From Turbatrix aceti (lineage: Eukaryota > Nematoda > Chromadorea > Rhabditida > Panagrolaimidae), in contig OZ017768.1 of NCBI GenBank assembly GCA_963969345.1, positions 10,952,193-11,016,192 of the forward strand: 64,000 bases of DNA. The letters run 5' to 3'. A program made the translations under genes and the position numbers. This document shows, one piece after another, positions 59,070 through 64,000 of this stretch. Under the pieces are notes generated by a model. It had not been told where the DNA came from. It worked only from the letters and a program-made list of their open reading frames with translations, and ran no database searches. Each line of letters begins with the position of its first letter. The first letter of the stretch is position 1.

Positions 59070-60399
59070 GGAACAACGTTGCCGTATGTGCGCTAAAACA
59101 TGGGCATCAACGTCTTGGAACAGTGATACACATAAAAAGTTCTCGGATAAATTTGTCAGATAAACTACTTAACTGTCCTTGATATGGATTCATCACAACA
59201 GTCTTTTATAGTCTTTTTTGGTTGTCCCACGGAATCAAGCTCCTCACAATTCTAATGCGGCTACAACATGGGTTGAGGCCTGCAGTAACAAGGCCGGGGG
59301 GGTGGAATTTATCTTGTAGGGATACCAGTTGTCAGACGCTGATACCAGTTAGTCATTCAACTTTGATCGCCGCAAACGACTCGGGATAATGGATGTTGTG
59401 CAATCCAAAAATATCAAAAAAACAAGATTCTAAACAAGATTTTTTTAATTGCTTAATGAGCTCATTGTTGATTAGGGACAAACGTGTTTTCTGGAGAACT
59501 GAACGCCCGAGATTTTTTAAACTTCCTAAAAATTTGATTTTCTTTAGTGCCAGCGTTACGACCAAAATGCAAAAAAATAGTAACGAAAATTTCAAAATAA
59601 AAAAAATTATTTTGCATTTTTTCAAATATGTTTTTTCTCATTGATTTGAACTAAAAACTAAAGTACGAAGTAGAAGGGCAGTTTTTAAATTTTTTTTAAA
59701 AAAAACCAGCATACATATTTTTTCTGCAACGATACCAATGTCAAGATTATTAGAATCAGTACCGCTTTCATCATCACTGATAACGACGCAACTCCCGTAA
59801 AAAAACAAGTTTTCAGAGTGGTTTTGCGTATTACGTGGAAAATCATCGAATCCGGGATAATCGACCAGGCTATCGATCATGATTTTTTTTTGACAGAAAT
59901 AGAGCCATAAGTATTCTTTCTGCAAAGCAACTTTTTTTAACAATGAATTTTTTTATAAGCTGTTAGCAATTTTATCAGGCTAAAACCGGTATGTCTGATA
60001 TGGGAAACCAAAATTTGTGATGTTCGCCTGCATTGAAAAATTAATTCTCATTTTAATCAACTAACAATCAATTTGATTAAATTATCAATTTGATACAATT
60101 TAATCGGATATAAACAATTTATCGTGGAATGGATAAAAAATTTCGAAAACGGATTCGAAAAATAAAGAATAACAGATGAAAGTATGTATGTATATTGTCC
60201 TATGAAATCGCATTATGTATGTAATGTAATGAATCATAAATGTGTTTTTAGATCTGATTTTTCTGAACTTTCCACCCACAAAAGGACTGACACATACCAA
60301 TTCATCAATTTAAAAAATGTGTCTCAAATGTTTCACCTTTTTCAATTTTTAACAGTTTATTTTAATTCCAAATTACACGCATATACTAATAAATATTCG
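59070..60399. other. Gap between LAPTM-like and SKP1-like genes
   Basis: No gene supported. A weak frame at 59638-59943 (minus) contains an acidic SDDESGTDS stretch but no recognisable domain. The rest is AT-rich. Confidence 0.4.
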
Positions 60400-61312
60400 T
60401 TACCAGTGACTAGATTTGATGTCTTCAATCTGAGCGATGAGTTCTTGTTCTTGCTCGGCAGCGAGGTCGTTACTGACTTTGAACGTCTTGAGCACATCCC
60501 GCGGATCAGCCTCCCGGATAACGGATCCGATGGCAGCACACGCTTCGTTGTAGAGGTCTTCGATGCCGAGGTCGTTGGCAGCCAGCAGCAGCACGAGAAG
60601 AGAGTCGTTTTCGCGGTTGAGGAACTCGGGGCTCCAGGCAGCGAGGGTCGTGTTGGCGAGGTACAGCGTGCACCACTCGATCACTTTGCGCAGCACGCGG
60701 CCGCTGACGTTCGGCAGACGTATTGGACCCTTGGATTTCGGGACGTTTTTTTCCATTCCTAATAAATTAATTTTTAGAAAAAAAATTGGTTATTACAACA
60801 CGGAAAAAACAGTTTTTATACGCAAATAATTTTGGAAAAACCTTAGCAATTTTTTGTTAAATAACATATATTTATACCGAAAAAGAAAACGAATTGTTAA
60901 AACATTAGTTTTTGTTCTCCCAAAAATATGTATGTTGAAAAAAAAAACTGACCTTCACAAAGGCCGTCCAGGACGCAGAAAAGGGCAACAATTGCTCGGC
61001 AGACTTCGACGACTTCGCCGTCGTTGCATTGCAGCTTAATCGGTTCACCTGACAAACAAACATTCAATTAAAAAATGGAAAAATAAGAAACTAACCAGAA
61101 TCAGTCCATTTTTTCGCGGCAGGACCAGTAGTCGCTGCAACCAGTTCCAACGCATTCGTGGGGGCCGAGGATCCGAATGAAATCTCCAAATCACCGCTCG
61201 GAGATGCAGAGTTTTTGGGAGACGGCGTTGGTTCGGGAAGACGATCGCCACCCTGATGTGCGGAATTCTGCTCCGCCCTGAAGTGCAGGCTAGGGCTGGA
61301 ATGTCGACTCAT
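60400..61312 (-). CDS. SKP1-like protein with N-terminal extension
   Basis: Three exons, 61312-61096, 61048-60953 and 60758-60400, in phase (223 residues). SKP1 links F-box proteins to the cullin in SCF ubiquitin ligases. After a Ser/Pro-rich extension of about 72 residues the SKP1 start appears as EPIKLQCNDGEVVEVCRAI. The core follows as IRLPNVSGRVLRKVIEWCTLY. Then come WSPEFL, LLVLLLAANDLGIEDLYNEAC and the SKP1 C-terminal VIREADPRDVLKTFKVSND. Unlike typical SKP1, the segment between the first strand and LPNV is rewritten, and the final W-C/W-A-F-E type F-box-binding end is replaced by IAQIEDIKSSHW. It therefore resembles a diverged paralogue of the kind expanded in nematodes (skr genes). 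Confidence 0.85.
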
Positions 61313-61570
61313 AGCGCGGCGATGCGAGATGAAGCAGAAACAAAATAACAATCCAAAAACTTCGAGCTGAAGAGTATTGGTCGCACCATAATGCAAATTT
61401 CATAGTGAGAGGATTCTCACGATCATTTGCATGAGCAGTGGAAGGAGAATGTGTTTGTTGTATAAAAAAATTGAAAAAAAGTTTTTGCCTTCCTCGAATC
61501 GTGCATTTTCGAGGAAGGTAATGTAAGAAAATGAAATTCATACATTACCATATGAACAAATGTAAGAATT

Positions 61571-62776
61571 TTATTTATATATTTTTTCCTTGGACGTATC
61601 AGAAACATGTTTCAGAGTTTTACTAACGCAGAAGCCAGGTCTGAGAAGCACGAAATCCGGAGAACACCTGGTGTCATTGACCAGTTGGGGCAACGTAATT
61701 TCGCAGAGAATCTTCGACTCACTCACACCCTCTGGTCGGTCTTCCAACCCATCTTTGGTAATCATCAGAATAGATTCGTAAATTTGATCATTTTCGGGTG
61801 ACTTTGGATCATCACGGGCGTTGTCCGCGGTGTAGGTCACGTTTACGGGGTCCTCATTGACGTAGATGTAGCTCAGGTGACCGTCTGCATTATACCTTGC
61901 GTGGTGGAAGCATGGAATGTGCATTCCAGTATAGGCGTTGTGGTACTCTGAATTTTTGACTGAAATTTTAGGTAACTTTATTCAGTTTCAGTGATTTTTT
62001 AGCACCAACTGAGATGTCCTTTCTCTTCCTCAGATCTCACAGCCGCCGGCAGAGCAGCGGGGTGTGCTCCGGAACAGGCACTCAATAGATGACAGCGTCT
62101 TAGTAGGACAGGCCAGTGAACTTTGAAGCACTTGGAAGCGTACCCGATGCTCCTCTTCTCCCAGCCCAAAGGGCACTCCGTGTCCAGATAGACACTCGGC
62201 GGGATGTAGGGGACCCGGTTCAGCGGCTGCATTGTCAGTTCACAGACCACGCTCATTCCTGGTTGGAAATTGAAAAACGCAAGTTCTTCTTTTGCTAAAA
62301 CAGAAATCAAAACAGTAACAAAAAACAGTACTCAACTCACTAGTGCCCATTACTGTACCGGCAACGTGCCGTGGCAGTTCAAGGGTAGTGTTGTACTCTT
62401 GGTTATCGTACGCCCAAATAGCGTTGAAGAGGTCTGCGTAGACCCCGACAAGAAGCACAGTCGTGTTGAAAAGCAAATTGCTTCCTGTACAAAACCCCTT
62501 AGTTTTAAAAACCACGAAAAACAACTCACGGACAAATTCCAGTTCATTTTTGTTCCGAAGCACAGATGGATGCGCTTCTCGGTGGGTACCGAGGCACACC
62601 TCGCCCAGGTAAGCCAGGGAATTGAGGTTTTCTTCGACGATAGCAGTTTGGAAGCATTTCTTTTCGGGATTGTTCTGTAGGAACTTCCACTGATCGCTCG
62701 GGCAGTGGGGTCCATAGTAGGTCAAAATACTGGAGAGGGAGATAACCAATAAAAATGTGACTAAAATGACGTGCAT
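61571..62776 (-). CDS. Secreted protein with two C-type-lectin-like domains
   Basis: Four exons, 62776-62531 (through 62530), 62484-62341, 62294-62010 and 61959-61571, about 354 residues. The start MHVILVTFLLVISLSSI is a clear signal peptide. The first domain has HCPSDQWKF...KKCFQT...LGEVCL...SVLRNKNELEFVR, the Cys-Trp-Cys-Cys and N-x-E-x-x-F-V pattern of C-type lectin folds. A second begins CPLGWEKRSIGYASKCFKV with LPAAVRSEEE later. Calcium-binding EPN/QPD and WND motifs are not evident, so sugar binding is doubtful. Several N-x-T sites suit secretion. The junction between the last two exons is the least certain: two acceptors 12 bases apart (61959 or 61947) both keep frame with the donor used. 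An AATAAA overlaps the stop codon. Confidence 0.7.
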
Positions 62777-63424
62777 CGTGCAGATGCTCGGGCGATTCTG
62801 GCTACGAAAAGTTTTAAGAACAGTGAAATAATGTGAAATAAGTCCCTCGAAGGACTCCGAGTCCAAGAGAGCAAATTAATTGATTGATTCGTCGACTACA
62901 TGAACAGTTTTGAGAAATTGAGATGAATCACGGGCGTTCTGCTTGATTGTTTTGTGTTGAGGTGCTTCACAGACGTGCATATGACTGTCGGTTTTAAAAA
63001 ATATCTCAACTGCCCCAACCAAAGGTAAGTTGGCGGGTCAACTCCAAAGGTTTTTACCCCCTTCCCCAAAAGGCCTTCAAAGATGCACTACACACTTCAG
63101 TAATCATAATCGTTAACATAAAACGAACAAAAAAATAGGTCACTGGCATTTGAAAGTTTCAAAAAGATCCAATTACCAATAGAAAACGGTAGAAAGTGAA
63201 GATTCCATGAGCGTGCAATTTTTCGCTGCGAGAATCAAACGTAGTTGTTGCGTACAATTCAGTTTTTTCCTAAAGTTGACTTTTTTCATTTCCGTTTGTG
63301 ACTGACGGTTATTTCGATGTTTGTTATTTTCCGTTCATTATCGTGTTGTTCTGTCGTATTTTCCGTGATTATTATAACCTAAAACTTTTTTGTTCGTTTT
63401 GACGTGTTTGAACTTTTCAGAACC
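62777..63424. promoter_or_regulatory. Divergent promoter region, lectin-like gene and COX6B
   Basis: No coding sequence seen. The region separates two divergent genes and must hold both promoters. A strong acceptor, GAACTTTTCAG, ends at 63420, just before the COX6B ATG. Confidence 0.4.
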
Positions 63425-63787
63425 ATGGCAGCTCATTTCAAGATCCCCGAAACAACCGGCGAGCGCATCGTTCACGCTGCCGAGAAGTCTCCTGGTCTCC
63501 TCAATCCCAAGTCGCCCCAATGGTTCTGCAAGGAACACAACGAAAAGGCCCGTGCCCAGACGGTCTGGTCCACGCCCTACGACGCCCGTTTTCCCCAGGT
63601 CAGAAAGCAGCGTCAGTGCTTCGCCTATTACGTCGACTTCCATCGCTGCAAGGAACTCATGGGCGAATCCTACGCACCGTGCAAGTTTTTCAAGAACGTC
63701 TACAAGGACTTCTGTCCTGGCTACTGGGTCACCAAGTGGGACGAACTTCGTGAGGAAGGCCGCTTTCCTGCCAAATTTGATCGCTAA
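63425..63787 (+). CDS. Cytochrome c oxidase subunit 6B
   Basis: A single coding exon of 120 residues. COX6B sits on the intermembrane-space face of respiratory complex IV and stabilises the dimer. The family signature is complete: TPYDARFPQ, then C-FAYYVDFHR-C (CX9C) and C-KFFKNVYKDF-C (CX10C), forming the twin disulphide hairpin made by the MIA import route, then GYWVTKWDELREEGRFP at the end. Human COX6B1 has 86 residues; here about 35 extra residues precede the core, including one additional Cys. The splice acceptor TTTTCAG is four bases before the ATG. That is compatible with a 5' UTR intron or, in a nematode, a spliced-leader site. Confidence 0.95.
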   Translation: MAAHFKIPETTGERIVHAAEKSPGLLNPKSPQWFCKEHNEKARAQTVWSTPYDARFPQVRKQRQCFAYYVDFHRCKELMGESYAPCKFFKNVYKDFCPGYWVTKWDELREEGRFPAKFDR

Positions 63788-64000
63788 GCTGCCGCTCGTC
63801 TTTTCCTGATTGTAGGGTATGTGTTTAGCTGACTCACTACTTTTTTTTGCCATCATGCGTGTATAAACAGGCAAGAACTTGCGTAGGGTTTATTCTCAAC
63901 AAATTTAAAGTATTCAACAAATACATACGTCAGGTTTTAAAAATGGCACCTAGATATTCACGCCATTTTTAACAAAACATCCCATGGCATAGCAAAATTC
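63788..64000. other. 3' flank of COX6B to window end
   Basis: Nothing supported beyond a presumed 3' UTR; the window ends in AT-rich DNA. Confidence 0.4.

Noticed and set aside
59638..59943. Minus-strand frame with an acidic SDDESGTDS stretch
   Set aside because: No start context, no partner exons and no family similarity.

Overview
This is a stretch of nuclear DNA from an invertebrate animal. The genes are split by many very short introns (about 42-66 bases, GT...AG with pyrimidine-rich TTTCAG/TTTTAG ends). Coding exons are balanced in composition and the DNA between them is very AT-rich. The gene set (neuropeptide-type receptors, a DUF229 sulfatase-like protein, SKP1-like and C-type-lectin-like proteins, aldo-keto reductase, COX6B) together with the compact gene structure fits a nematode or other small-genome ecdysozoan. 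I cannot name the species. All exon joins were made by eye. In each model listed with numbered exons, junction phases agree and the total length is a multiple of three.

Layout. 0-10 kb: an RYBP/YAF2-like zinc-finger gene (+) and a 12-exon VWA8-type mitochondrial AAA/VWA ATPase gene (-). Four introns here carry copies of one 43-bp-period dyad repeat. 10-12 kb: an insertion hotspot with a broken copy of an orphan gene's first exon, a 102-bp hAT-like MITE with an 8-bp target duplication, and a 1.1-kb foldback palindrome. 12-18 kb: the intact orphan gene (+), an aldo-keto reductase (-) and a membrane-anchored DUF229 protein (+). 19-22 kb: a peptide GPCR of allatostatin-A/galanin type (-). 22-32 kb: gene-poor AT-rich DNA with one decayed Tc1/mariner element that still has intact ends. 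32-34.3 kb: a vasopressin/oxytocin-type GPCR (-) with a tRNA-Leu(CAG) gene nested antisense in its last intron. 38-40.5 kb: a USP36/42-type deubiquitinase (+). 41-46 kb: a 325-bp hAT-like MITE, tRNA-Ala(TGC) and GC-richer patches that may be 5' exons or promoters. 46.4-56.1 kb: a large MTCL1/SOGA-family coiled-coil gene (+), followed by a DPM3 gene (+). 57 kb: a second foldback element. 58-63 kb: three genes on the minus strand (LAPTM-like membrane protein, SKP1-like, double C-type-lectin-like secreted protein). 63.4 kb: COX6B (+).

The genes do not form one pathway. Most are ordinary housekeeping or signalling genes. What is unusual is mainly the repeats: the phased 43-bp intronic dyad repeat, a 15-bp stop-free repeat, two foldback palindromes, and two MITEs with readable target duplications. 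I saw no convincing new multi-gene system.
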